From NCBI GenBank assembly GCA_947167125.1, contig CAMVGT010000007.1:1-64000 (forward strand): a stretch of DNA of 64,000 nucleotides. Reading direction: 5' to 3'. Origin of the DNA: an uncultured Erysipelotrichaceae bacterium (lineage in GTDB: Bacteria > Bacillota_I > Bacilli_A > Erysipelotrichales > Erysipelotrichaceae). The notes below the pieces were generated by a model that was not told the origin of the DNA, made no database searches, and worked only from the letters and a program-made list of their open reading frames with translations. The position numbers and the translations under genes were made by a program. Numbering within the stretch: position 1 is the first letter of the stretch; each line of letters begins with the position of its first letter. Below are positions 46,110-55,856 of the stretch, in pieces.

Positions 46110-47222
46110 ATGAAAATATGCGGAATTACAGCAGAGTACAATCCTCTGCACAACGGTCATATCCACCATATAGAAGAAACAAGAAAGAAAAGCGGATGCG
46201 ATGTGCTGATCGCCGTCATGTCGGGAAACTTTGTTCAGCGCGGTGAGCCGGCAGTCATCGACAAATGGCAGCGGGCTGAAGCTGCAGTCAGAAACGGAAT
46301 TGATGCCGTCATTGAACTGCCTTACATCTTCTGCACCCAGAGCGCTTCCCGCTTTGCCCATGGTTCTGTTTCACTTCTGAAAAAAGCAGGATGCGGCATG
46401 ATCAGCTTCGGCAGCGAATGCGGAAATCTTGAAAATCTGACGGATATCGCGGATGCGCCGGTCAATCCGGACAATCTGCGCGAAACGATGCGCAGCGGCA
46501 TTTCCTATCCGAAGGCATACAGCCTTCTGACTTCGGAAATGGAGCCCAATGACATTCTTGCGGTCTGCTATCTGCGGGAAATCAAAGACACCGGGATTCA
46601 GCCGGTTCTTGTTGAGAGAAACGGCAGCTATCTGGATGACACAATGAATGAAATGCCTTCCGCCTTCGCGATCCGCAGAGCGCTGCATGAAAAAAGAGAG
46701 ATCGCAGGCTCTTCCCCGATGGAAGATGTTCTTTTATCAGGCGATCCCGTATTCTTTGATGCCTATTATCCGTATTTAAGAACATTGCTGTTAACAACCG
46801 ACAGAAAGCGACTGAAAGAATTCTTCCTGTTCTCTGAAGGCATTGAAGTCCACCTTGCCGCATGTGCCGCAAAGAGTGCTTCCTGGGAAGAATTCCTGAA
46901 CAGCGCGGTCACCCACCGCTATACAGCCGGCAGAATCCGCAGGACATGCCTGCAGGCAATGTGCCAGATGACAAAGGAGGAAGCTTCTTCTTTGAAGGAG
47001 CCGGAGACGATCCGTATCCTTGCCTTCAATGACACCGGCCGCAAATGGCTGAAGGAAATGAGAGAACTGGAAGTGCCTGTTGCCTCACGCTTCGGGGAAT
47101 ATCCGGAAAAATGGCGCAGAGCGGAATACCGCAGCACCCTTCTCTATACTTCCGTCATGGATGAGGAAAACAGAAACCGGATTCTCGATGCTGAAATCAG
47201 AGGAGCCAGATATATCCGTTGA
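46110..47222 (+). CDS. tmcAL: tRNA(Met) cytidine acetate ligase (nucleotidyltransferase, YlbM-like)
   Basis: MKICGITAEYNPLHNGHIHHI; MSGNFVQRGEPAVIDKWQRAEAAVRNGIDAVIELP. Confidence 0.92.
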   Translation: MKICGITAEYNPLHNGHIHHIEETRKKSGCDVLIAVMSGNFVQRGEPAVIDKWQRAEAAVRNGIDAVIELPYIFCTQSASRFAHGSVSLLKKAGCGMISFGSECGNLENLTDIADAPVNPDNLRETMRSGISYPKAYSLLTSEMEPNDILAVCYLREIKDTGIQPVLVERNGSYLDDTMNEMPSAFAIRRALHEKREIAGSSPMEDVLLSGDPVFFDAYYPYLRTLLLTTDRKRLKEFFLFSEGIEVHLAACAAKSASWEEFLNSAVTHRYTAGRIRRTCLQAMCQMTKEEASSLKEPETIRILAFNDTGRKWLKEMRELEVPVASRFGEYPEKWRRAEYRSTLLYTSVMDEENRNRILDAEIRGARYIR

Positions 47223-47250
47223 AGGACGCCTGAGGGCGTCTTTTCTTTTA
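47222..47250 (+). terminator. Terminator of tmcAL
   Basis: GGACGCCTGAGGGCGTCTTTTCTTTT. Confidence 0.7.
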
Positions 47251-47285
47251 CCCGAAACAAAAAGCCCTTTTCAGGGCTGAATGAT

Positions 47286-48149
47286 TTACTGTTTTCCTTC
47301 TTCCATTCCGGTTTCAAGGCCCGGCTGCAGAGGTCCGTAGAAATAGGATGCGGTGGCACCGCCGTCTGCCAGGAATGTGGAACCGGTAATAAACTGGGCA
47401 CGCTCGCTCATGAGCAGTTCGGCAATATCAGCAATTTCATCCGCAGTTCCGGGTCTGCCGGCAGGACATTTTGCAAACATGTTTTTGTAGAAATCGCCGC
47501 GGATGCCGTTGAATTCATCGATTGCCAGCGGTGTGACAATGATGCCCGGCGCAATGCAGTTGATTCTTGCACCGCGCTTTCCCCATTCCACAGCTTCATA
47601 CATCGTTCTTTTTTCATTGCATCTCTTTGCAAGCTGATAGGCTTTCAGCGTATTTTCAATATTTTCCGGCTGCAGGATTTCCAGATCGAGGAGTTTATCG
47701 GTCGGTGTCATTGCAAGCGCCCTGTCCTCTTCTTCCGTCAGCTGCTTCATGCGCCATCCGGACTGGCTGGAGATGGTGACACCGCATCCGCCCGGCACAA
47801 TCACCTTACGGACTTCTTCAAGGAGAATAGCAGTTCCGAGCAGATCGACTTTCAGGATCTGTTCAATGGATGCCTGTGACGGGGAAACGCCGGCCGCATT
47901 GACCAGCATTCTGACCGGTCCGTACTCCTGTGCCTTTTTCACAGCATTCACAATCGATTCCCTGTCAGCCATATCCATCTGGATGACAGCAGCATCAAAA
48001 CCTGCATTTGTCAGTGTTTCAAGCGTCGGCTGTGCCTGTTCAACGCTGAGGGTTGCAATGACTGTTTTCTTTCCGTATCCCATTCTGCGTGCAATCGCCA
48101 GTCCGATCTGGCCGGCACCTGTCATAAGCAGTACTTCTTTCTTCATCAT
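47286..48149 (-). CDS. SDR-family oxidoreductase
   Basis: TGAGQIGLAIA cofactor motif, NAAG, SSQSG...YQLAK, DGGATA C-terminus. Confidence 0.88.
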   Translation of the reverse strand: MMKKEVLLMTGAGQIGLAIARRMGYGKKTVIATLSVEQAQPTLETLTNAGFDAAVIQMDMADRESIVNAVKKAQEYGPVRMLVNAAGVSPSQASIEQILKVDLLGTAILLEEVRKVIVPGGCGVTISSQSGWRMKQLTEEEDRALAMTPTDKLLDLEILQPENIENTLKAYQLAKRCNEKRTMYEAVEWGKRGARINCIAPGIIVTPLAIDEFNGIRGDFYKNMFAKCPAGRPGTADEIADIAELLMSERAQFITGSTFLADGGATASYFYGPLQPGLETGMEEGKQ

Positions 48150-48249
48150 ATTCCTCCGTTTTTCTTAACCTTAATCTACTGATTCAGAGGATCATGATCA
48201 ATTCAGACTGCTGAAGACATATATCAGTTTTACTGATGCAAAAAGAAAA

Positions 48250-48272
48250 AAAGGATCACAATGTGACCCTCT
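48250..48272 (-). terminator. Terminator of the yebC-family gene
   Basis: Minus: GGGTCACATTGTGATCC followed by TTTTTTTC. Confidence 0.75.
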
Positions 48273-48283
48273 TCGGTAACAGA

Positions 48284-49018
48284 TTATTCCTCGCTCGGAA
48301 TTCTTGCGTTTGTATAAACCTTGTTGACGTCGTCTACTTCATTGAGCATGTCCATCAGTTTGTGGAAAGCTTCAATGTCTTCCGGATCTGTAAGCTCGAC
48401 ATATTCGTTCGGCAGCATGGTTGCTTCACAGGTATCGAATTCAACATTCGGGATCAGCTTTTCAATAGCATCCTGCGCTTTTCCGAAATCCTGGAAAGTT
48501 GTCTTGACAGTCATTTCGCCGTCTTCGACCGTGATGTCCTGAACATCTACTTCCGCTTCCATCATCGCATCAAGCATTGCTTCTTCGTCTTCATAAGGGA
48601 AAACGAACAGACCTACATTTTCATAATTGAATGAAACAGCGCCGGCATTTGCCATCTTGGCTCCGCGGCTCTTGTTGAATGCAGTCTTGACATTTGTCAG
48701 TGAACGGTTAGTGTTGTCTGTCAGACAGTCAACGATCACTGTGCTTCCGCCGGGACCGAAACCTTCGTAGCGTGCTTCATCATAGCTTTCATCATCGCCG
48801 CCCTTGGCTTTGTCAATTGCTCTCTTGATGACATCTGCCGGAACCTGGTTCGATTTTGCCTCGGCAATCTTTCTTCTTAATGCGAGGTTCATATCCGGAT
48901 CAGGGACGCCGCTCTTAGCTGCGATATACAGCTCTTTACCAAATCTGGAATACAGTTTGGACTTGATCGCCGCTGTTTTTGCCATCGAGGCTGCGCGGAC
49001 TTCATGTGCTCTACCCAT
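48284..49018 (-). CDS. YebC/PmpR-family protein
   Basis: MGRAHEVRAASMAKTAAIKSKLYSRFGKELYIAAKSG; KGAKMANAGAVSFNYENVGLF. Confidence 0.95.
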   Translation of the reverse strand: MGRAHEVRAASMAKTAAIKSKLYSRFGKELYIAAKSGVPDPDMNLALRRKIAEAKSNQVPADVIKRAIDKAKGGDDESYDEARYEGFGPGGSTVIVDCLTDNTNRSLTNVKTAFNKSRGAKMANAGAVSFNYENVGLFVFPYEDEEAMLDAMMEAEVDVQDITVEDGEMTVKTTFQDFGKAQDAIEKLIPNVEFDTCEATMLPNEYVELTDPEDIEAFHKLMDMLNEVDDVNKVYTNARIPSEE

Positions 49019-49209
49019 ATAGATACTCCCTTCTCAGAATTTAACGGAAGTATTATATCAAAACATCTGTACCTTGTGAACAATTTCATTCACTGCCGCA
49101 GTATATACGGTTTCACATACTCTGCATCATTGTTCACATACTGTTCATATTCAGGTCACACATCAGACAGAAGCAGGCTGTAAAGTAGCAGCTGTAAGGA
49201 GGAAAGCGT

Positions 49210-49608
49210 ATGAAAAAGATTCTGGCGATGGCATTCCTGATGATCCTGAGCGGATGCGGGGTCAAAGCATCCTGCGATCTGACAAGCTACAGCGCGGTTG
49301 TTGTGAACAGTGACGATTCCGGCACAACAGTCATGATCGAAGAACCGTATGCTGATACGGAAGACGCGGAAGATGAAGAGGAAGTCAATGAAGATACCGA
49401 AGAAGAAAGCGATTATAAGCACGGTGATATCGTTGAAATCAGCAGCGATGATCTGATGATTATCGACGGCGACCGTTCTGTTTCCTCCTCCAGTCTTGCG
49501 AAAGATGAAGAGATCATTGTCACATTCCGTCATCCGCATGCGGTCATTCATACCGTGAAAGGCGATGAAAAAGAAGAAAACAGAAAAGATTCGGATATCC
49601 GCAAATGA
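49210..49608 (+). CDS. Acidic lipoprotein of unknown function
   Basis: MKKILAMAFLMILSGCGVKAS lipobox; SD AGGAGG; acidic central tract. Confidence 0.65.
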   Translation: MKKILAMAFLMILSGCGVKASCDLTSYSAVVVNSDDSGTTVMIEEPYADTEDAEDEEEVNEDTEEESDYKHGDIVEISSDDLMIIDGDRSVSSSSLAKDEEIIVTFRHPHAVIHTVKGDEKEENRKDSDIRK

Positions 49609-49681
49609 ATTTCACAGCATTCACGCACAAGTACCTGCATCATGTGCTAAAATATCTGTGATCTTTTTTTGAGGAAAAATC

Positions 49682-50422
49682 ATGTCAACATATGTTATCA
49701 GCGATCTGCATGGCTGCAAAAAAGAATTCGACGCCATGCTCGATCTGATTGAATTCAATGAATATGATGAAATGTGGATTGTCGGAGATGTCTGCGACCG
49801 CGGAAAATATTCGATCCCGCTCCTTCAGGAAATCATGAGCCATGAAAACATGCATCTGATTTTCGGAAACCATGATGTATGGCTGGCCAGATACTGCCAA
49901 GAGCTGATCGATGCGAAGAAGGACAACAACTCAATCGATATGACCGACGATCTGATGTGCTGGCTCCATTACAACGGCGGCTATACGACAATGGACCAGT
50001 TCATGGATCTCGACTTTCCGGAATGCTATGACATCAAGCTTTATCTCGAAGATAAGCTTCTGTACAAATATCTGAAAGTCAACGGCAGAAAATTCCTTCT
50101 TGTCCATGCCGGCATTACCGAAGAATTCGCCGGTCCGAAGATCCGCGTTTCCCAGATCCCCGAACAGATTCTGGTATGGGCCCATATCGGTATCGACGAC
50201 AATCCCGTTGAAAACGCGACATTGATCGTCGGCCATTCCCCCACCTTCCTGTACGGACCGGAGTATGAAGGGAAAATCGCCCATGGCAAGGATGATACAA
50301 TTCTGCATATCGACTGCGGATGCGTATTCGGAAGAGCCCTTGGCTGCCTGCGTCTGGATGACATGCAGGAATTCTACATTCCTTCCACCTACCCGCTGCC
50401 GGGAATGGGAAAGAAAAACTGA
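49682..50422 (+). CDS. Metallophosphoesterase (Ser/Thr phosphatase-like)
   Basis: YVISDLHGCKKEFDAML, IVGDVCDRGKYS, LIFGNHD, VGHSP. Confidence 0.92.
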   Translation: MSTYVISDLHGCKKEFDAMLDLIEFNEYDEMWIVGDVCDRGKYSIPLLQEIMSHENMHLIFGNHDVWLARYCQELIDAKKDNNSIDMTDDLMCWLHYNGGYTTMDQFMDLDFPECYDIKLYLEDKLLYKYLKVNGRKFLLVHAGITEEFAGPKIRVSQIPEQILVWAHIGIDDNPVENATLIVGHSPTFLYGPEYEGKIAHGKDDTILHIDCGCVFGRALGCLRLDDMQEFYIPSTYPLPGMGKKN

Positions 50423-50430
50423 GCATCATG

Positions 50431-50459
50431 AAAAGGATCACGGTCAGGATCCTTTTTTT
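50431..50459 (+). terminator. Terminator of the phosphoesterase gene
   Basis: AAAGGATCACGGTCAGGATCCTTTTTTT. Confidence 0.75.
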
Positions 50460-50478
50460 CGTATGCAGCAAAATAAAA

Positions 50479-50505
50479 GAATGCGTGCCGTCAGACACGC
50501 ATTCC
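50479..50505 (-). terminator. Terminator of ptsI
   Basis: Minus: GAATGCGTG-TCTGACGG-CACGCATTC-TTTTATTTT. Confidence 0.75.
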
Positions 50506-50518
50506 AGAGATTTTCTGA

Positions 50519-52222
50519 TTATTTCAGTGTTTCAGCACAGAGAGCTGCGACGTCTTCCATTGTGTCGCATTCAACTGCCTTGGCAGCGAGATCCTTCATC
50601 TCTTCATAGCTCAGACTGTTGATGATCTGACGAGCCTTGAGGATGGAAGTTGCGGACATGGAGAATTCATCGAGTCCGAGACCAAGCAGCAGCGGAGCAG
50701 CTGTTTCATCACCGGCCATCTCACCGCACATACCGCACCACTTGCCGTTCTTGTGAGCGCCGTCGATTGTCATCTTGACAAGACGCAGAATGGACGGGTT
50801 CAGAGGCTGGTACAGATAGGAGACAGGCTGGCTCATACGGTCAGCAGCCATGGAGTACTGGATCAGGTCGTTTGTACCGATGGAGAAGAAGTCAGCATAC
50901 TTGGAGAGCTGGTCAGCAAGTACAGCAGCTGCAGGGATTTCGATCATGCAGCCGACTTCAACATCGTCACCGACCTTGACGCCTTCAGCGATCAGTTCAG
51001 CGCGTGCTTCTTCATAGCATGCCTTAGCATCCTTGAATTCCTGAACAGTAGCGATCATCGGGAACATGATGCAGAGTTTGCCGAATGCGGAAGCTCTGAG
51101 CAGAGCTCTTAACTGTGTACGGAAGATGTCCTTTCTCATCAGGCAGAAACGGACAGCACGGACACCGAGGAACGGGTTCAGTTCTTCTTCGAATTCATAG
51201 TACTTCAGCTTCTTGTCGCCGCCGATGTCGAGTGTACGGATGACAACCGGCTTGCCGTTCATTGTTTCAAGAACTGCCTTGTAAGCTTCATACTGTGTAT
51301 CTTCATCAGGCCAGTCTTCGCTCTTCATGTAGAGGAATTCTGTACGGAACAGACCGACGCCTTCGCCGCCGTTTTCGACAACGCCTTCAGCATCCTTCGG
51401 GGAACCGATGTTGCCGACGAGCAGGACTTTGTGTCCGTCTGTGGAGATGGACGGCTGATCCTTGAGAGCCTTGAGAGCTTCTTTCTGAGCCTTGAATTCT
51501 TCTGCCTTGGCTGTATATTCCGCAACCTGTTCAGCAGTCGGATTCAGGATAACTTCGCCGCTGATCGCGTCGAGGATGACTTCGTCACCTTCGTTGGCAG
51601 CTTCGAGAATTCCTGTAACACCGACAACTGCCGGGATTTCCAGGGAACGTGCCATAATAGCGGAGTGGCTTGTACGGCCGCCGATTTCAGTAGCGAAACC
51701 CTTGGCGAATTCCTTGTTCAGGGAACCTGTGTCGGAAGGTGTCAGGTCCTTGGCAACGATGACAACCGGTGTGTCAATGGTAGCCAGGTTCGGGATGATC
51801 TTTCTGCAGAGGTTGCACTTCAGACGGAATGTAACGTCCTTGATGTCAGCAGCTCTTTCTCTCATGTAAGCATCTTCCATGGATTCGAAGATTGTGATCA
51901 TCATGTTCGCAACCTGTTCTGTTGCGTATTCAGCATTGACCTTGTCATTCTTGATCATGTCTTCGATCTGGCTGCGGAGTTCGGGGTCACCGGCCATCAT
52001 CAGATGTGCGTCAAATACGGCGAGTTCTTCCGGAGCAAGACTCTTGGAAGCGACTTCTTTGATCTTTTCGATGTCTTCTACAGTCTTTGTAAAAGCAGCA
52101 TCGAGCTTGGCGAGCTCTTCGTCCGGATCCGACGCCTTCATAACGATGTCGAGAACCGGCTGTTCGAGTTTGTAGACTTTAGCAACAGCAATACCCTGTG
52201 AAGCAGCAATACCTTTCAGCAT
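50519..52222 (-). CDS. ptsI: PTS system enzyme I
   Basis: MLKGIAASQGIAVAKVY, GGRTSHSAIMARSLEIPAVVG, EFLYM, GTNDLIQYSMAADR. Confidence 0.97.
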   Translation of the reverse strand: MLKGIAASQGIAVAKVYKLEQPVLDIVMKASDPDEELAKLDAAFTKTVEDIEKIKEVASKSLAPEELAVFDAHLMMAGDPELRSQIEDMIKNDKVNAEYATEQVANMMITIFESMEDAYMRERAADIKDVTFRLKCNLCRKIIPNLATIDTPVVIVAKDLTPSDTGSLNKEFAKGFATEIGGRTSHSAIMARSLEIPAVVGVTGILEAANEGDEVILDAISGEVILNPTAEQVAEYTAKAEEFKAQKEALKALKDQPSISTDGHKVLLVGNIGSPKDAEGVVENGGEGVGLFRTEFLYMKSEDWPDEDTQYEAYKAVLETMNGKPVVIRTLDIGGDKKLKYYEFEEELNPFLGVRAVRFCLMRKDIFRTQLRALLRASAFGKLCIMFPMIATVQEFKDAKACYEEARAELIAEGVKVGDDVEVGCMIEIPAAAVLADQLSKYADFFSIGTNDLIQYSMAADRMSQPVSYLYQPLNPSILRLVKMTIDGAHKNGKWCGMCGEMAGDETAAPLLLGLGLDEFSMSATSILKARQIINSLSYEEMKDLAAKAVECDTMEDVAALCAETLK

Positions 52223-52271
52223 TCTTAATAACCTCCTCACTGCAATCTTCACTTAGACCCATGCGTATTTT

Positions 52272-52285
52272 CGTAAGCGCTTACG
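52272..52285. promoter_or_regulatory. cre-like 14-bp perfect palindrome in the ptsI leader
   Basis: CGTAAGCGCTTACG. Confidence 0.5.
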
Positions 52286-52429
52286 GAACTTTGCCCGGAA
52301 TCAGACGCAGACATCAGAAAACGGCATATGAGCCTTTTCCTTTCCTGCCTTTGCCTTCACTTCCTTCCTAATGATCAGACCGCTGCGCCTTACAGCGGAT
52401 ATACGTCGAACGGGTTAAATTCTGTAGTA

Positions 52430-52458
52430 ATTTTATCACAGGAAAATCAATCGCTCAA
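52430..52458 (-). promoter_or_regulatory. Putative ptsI promoter
   Basis: Minus: TTGAGC-17 nt-TAAAAT, giving a leader of about 200 nt. Confidence 0.5.
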
Positions 52459-52486
52459 CATTGTTCACAAAGACTGATCTCACGCC

Positions 52487-52819
52487 TTATCTCTGGGTGG
52501 AATCCAGCAGTTCCAGAAACTCCTCGACTGCTTTCTTCTTTTTCCGGTAATACGCCGACTGCGAATAATATGTCGCGTACCATTTCTTATCCGAAATCTC
52601 AAGAAAATCTTTTCCTGCGATCAGTTTCGTATCGGCACTGCAGTCCTGCAGGGTCCGCTCCATCAGGTTTTTCATATTGATGTCATCGCGGATGGACGCG
52701 GGCGTCATGCCTCCGGAAAGCTCGGACATATCGATTCTTCTTAAAGCTGTACGGTAGAGATCGCCGAGTTTCTGCATAATGTTAAGCTTCTGCTTATATG
52801 TTAAAGGTTCGTCTTTCAT
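52487..52819 (-). CDS. Hypothetical protein (110 aa)
   Basis: Intact ORF with GAGG-type SD upstream; no confident family. Confidence 0.6.
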   Translation of the reverse strand: MKDEPLTYKQKLNIMQKLGDLYRTALRRIDMSELSGGMTPASIRDDINMKNLMERTLQDCSADTKLIAGKDFLEISDKKWYATYYSQSAYYRKKKKAVEEFLELLDSTQR

Positions 52820-52964
52820 GGTATTAACCTCCCCGCATACAAGCCTACATCCAAAATCGAAGTCCGGTGTTCCAGAATCCGTAACACTTCTGAAATCATG
52901 TTCTGTTTGATGTGCGTTCTATGGATATGGTAAAATGGCATGGAATTCTCACTTAAGGAGTTTT

Positions 52965-53627
52965 ATGTCGCAGAAAACAGTTTCAACGCTTTCCGGCAAA
53001 CATATACTGCTGTCCATTCTGATGATCATTTCCGTACGGCTGCTGTCCATAGCGGCCGACCGTTTTGTGTCTCAGGAAGCGATCTCGCTCATGTTTGCAG
53101 TCAATGTGATGACAGCCGCACTGATTGTATATAACTGGAAACTGGTGGACAGGCACTTTAAAAGAAGCGCCGCCAGCCTTCCGGATTTCTTCCTGTTCAC
53201 AGGCATCGGCATCATTACAATCGCCCTGTGGTCCTGGGTCTCAGCCAGATTCCTGCAGGCGGATATGATGCTGCCGGACAGACTGGCGCTGATCGGAATC
53301 GGCTACGCAAGACCGGGCATGCTGATCGCATTCTCCTTCATGGAGGCCAGCCTGCTGAATATCGGCTTCAAGAATCTGACCGACCGGCTGGATGTAAGAA
53401 ACAAAGAGCTGCAGGCGATTCTGTTTTCCGCAGTCCTCTTCGGTCTGTTTATGACACTGCTCTTTACCCCGCCTGATTTCCTTCTCTGGGTGCGGACCTA
53501 TCTGTACTGGCTGGTGCTGACAGGAATCCTCTCCTATCTTTACAACCAGTCGCATTCCATTATTCCCGGAATTGTTTCGGTAACACTGGTTCATCTGGCA
53601 ATGATGATCCTGACAATGATCGGTTAA
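52965..53627 (+). CDS. CPBP-like multi-TM membrane protein
   Basis: Multiple TM segments; SVTLVHLAMMI C-terminal helix resembles the CPBP/Abi family but motifs are weak. Confidence 0.5.
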   Translation: MSQKTVSTLSGKHILLSILMIISVRLLSIAADRFVSQEAISLMFAVNVMTAALIVYNWKLVDRHFKRSAASLPDFFLFTGIGIITIALWSWVSARFLQADMMLPDRLALIGIGYARPGMLIAFSFMEASLLNIGFKNLTDRLDVRNKELQAILFSAVLFGLFMTLLFTPPDFLLWVRTYLYWLVLTGILSYLYNQSHSIIPGIVSVTLVHLAMMILTMIG

Positions 53628-53628
53628 A

Positions 53629-53655
53629 AAAAGACATCATCGCGATGTCTTTTTC
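53629..53655. terminator. Bidirectional terminator
   Basis: AAAAAAAGACATC-ATCGC-GATGTCTTTTT. Confidence 0.8.
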
Positions 53656-53661
53656 ATTTGA

Positions 53662-55842
53662 TCAGTCATCCAGACGCTGGCGTTCTACCATTTCCGCAAA
53701 CAGTCCGTTTTTCGCAATCAGCTCATCATAGGTTCCGTCTTCGGCTATCTTTCCGTCCTGCAGGAACAGGATTCTGTCGCAATGGCGGATCGTGGAAAGC
53801 CTGTGGGCAATCACGATTCTCGTGCATTTCAGTTCATCCAGGGCATCCGAAACCTTTTTCTGCGTGCGGTTGTCAAGAGCCGAGGTTGCTTCATCAAACA
53901 TGAGAATCCTGGGTTTGGGCGCGATCGCTCTTGCGATCATCAGACGCTGTTTCTGGCCGCCGGAAATACCGCCCTGCCCTTCGGCAATGATTGTGTTCAT
54001 GCCCATCGGCATCTGCCGGATATCATCCGCAATGCCGGCTGTTTCCGCCGCTTCCCATGCCTCCTGCAGAGAAAGCTGAGGCGCGGAAATCACAATGTTG
54101 GAATAGATATCGCCCTGAAACAGTGCGCCGTCCTGGGTTACCGTACCGATTTTGGAGCGCAGCGAATGCAGATCGAGACGGTTGATATTCTTTCCGTCAT
54201 AGAACACCGCTCCCCGCTCAGGCTTTTCAAACCCCAGCAGCAGACGCATGAGTGTTGATTTGCCGCAGCCGGTCTTGCCGCAGATCGCGACATATTCGCC
54301 GGCTTTGATTTTCAGATTCATGCCGTCAACGACATAAGGCTGCGATTCCTTATACCGGAAGCAGACATTGCTGAGCTCGATGTTTCCGTTCAGCGATGTC
54401 ACCATGATTTTGTTTTCCGATGTTTCCGGCTCTGCCTCAAGAATCGGCTCTGCCATTTCCAGAATCGGCCTGATTTGTGCCACGGAAAGCGCCGCGCTGC
54501 TTAAAATCGAGAAGGCGCCGGATACCGCGCCATAGGCGGCATTGAAGGCAATATATTCAGACGGCGATACATTGTTAGTCACCGCCAGATAATACAGCAC
54601 CAGCGTGCCGCATAATGAGACCGCGGTATTGATCGCGCCGTTTGCCTTGAGGAATACCGGCGGATTGAATGAGCGTCTTGATGTTTCCGCATAGGCTTCC
54701 GCCCATTTCGCGAAAGCTCTTTTTTCAGCGCCGGCCTGCTTGATCTTCTGCACGCCCGAAATCAGTGAGAAGGAAAGACCGCTGTTTTTAGCGGAGATTT
54801 CCATGATTTCACGGCTGATCTTTGTCTGCATCAGGGTTGTCACAGTAGAAAGAACAAGTGTTGCCGCAAGAATCAGAAGAGCCGGAACAACCAGGCTGCG
54901 GGCAAAGCGGAAGATCTGTCCGACATAAAGAAGTGAAGTTACCGATGTCAGGCTTGCGGAAAGCACGGTTCCGATCAGAAGCGTGCAGAGCTGTTTGACT
55001 GCCGAGAAACGGCTTGCCAGTTCGCCAGACGAGAACATGCGGAAGAAGGAAGCCGGCAGATTCATGATCCGCATCATGACAGAGGCTTCAACAGAAACGG
55101 AGATCTTTGTCTGCACACGTGACATCATCAGCGCTCTGCATGCGGACATGATCTGCGATGATATACCGGCACAGACCATGAAGATGGAAGTTCCGGCAAG
55201 AAGATTGACATTGTCTGATTCAGCCACATATCCGGTCATGATCTTCGTCACAGACGGCAGGATCATTCCGATCACAGTGGCAGCCAGCGTCATCAGCACA
55301 AGCTGCAGGATGTCATCGAATTCCAGACATTCGCCCATGTAAATCAAGAGATCCCGGATACCGATCTTCCTCTGCGGCAGCGGACGGTAGAAGCAGACTG
55401 CCTCCTGTTCAAACAGGTCTTCGGTTGAGCTGTTCAGGCGCATCTGTTTTCCGCTTGCCGGATCGGTATAGCGGTAGCCGTAGAAAGCAGGCAGAAGCGC
55501 GCATGGCTGGCCGCTTTTCTTTTCAAACGCGAGGACCGGACCGAATGCGTCTTTGTACCACCCTTTTTCCAGATGAATATCGCGGTACATGATTCCATAC
55601 GGACGCAGCGCATAGTCCAGCTGTTCATCCCTGTCTTTTACCCGGTCGGGAATCACGGCAGGTTTCCTGTGATAGTATTTGAGAATATCGTCAATTGCCG
55701 CTTTTGTGACAATTCTGCTGTCATTCAGCATGCCGGCGGACTGCCGGCCGAGGACCGTGGAAGCCATACGGATCATGGAATCTTCGAAGACTTCCTGATC
55801 ATTCAGTTTCCGCTGCCTGATCTGTGCATCAAACCAACCCAT
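53662..55842 (-). CDS. NHLP-type bacteriocin export ABC transporter (permease/ATPase without C39 peptidase)
   Basis: 726 aa; N-terminal cNMP/unknown domain, ABC TM, Walker A GKTGCGKST, LSGGQ-like ISGGQKQRLMIARAI. Confidence 0.85.
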   Translation of the reverse strand: MGWFDAQIRQRKLNDQEVFEDSMIRMASTVLGRQSAGMLNDSRIVTKAAIDDILKYYHRKPAVIPDRVKDRDEQLDYALRPYGIMYRDIHLEKGWYKDAFGPVLAFEKKSGQPCALLPAFYGYRYTDPASGKQMRLNSSTEDLFEQEAVCFYRPLPQRKIGIRDLLIYMGECLEFDDILQLVLMTLAATVIGMILPSVTKIMTGYVAESDNVNLLAGTSIFMVCAGISSQIMSACRALMMSRVQTKISVSVEASVMMRIMNLPASFFRMFSSGELASRFSAVKQLCTLLIGTVLSASLTSVTSLLYVGQIFRFARSLVVPALLILAATLVLSTVTTLMQTKISREIMEISAKNSGLSFSLISGVQKIKQAGAEKRAFAKWAEAYAETSRRSFNPPVFLKANGAINTAVSLCGTLVLYYLAVTNNVSPSEYIAFNAAYGAVSGAFSILSSAALSVAQIRPILEMAEPILEAEPETSENKIMVTSLNGNIELSNVCFRYKESQPYVVDGMNLKIKAGEYVAICGKTGCGKSTLMRLLLGFEKPERGAVFYDGKNINRLDLHSLRSKIGTVTQDGALFQGDIYSNIVISAPQLSLQEAWEAAETAGIADDIRQMPMGMNTIIAEGQGGISGGQKQRLMIARAIAPKPRILMFDEATSALDNRTQKKVSDALDELKCTRIVIAHRLSTIRHCDRILFLQDGKIAEDGTYDELIAKNGLFAEMVERQRLDD

Positions 55843-55856
55843 TCGTATCCTTCCTT

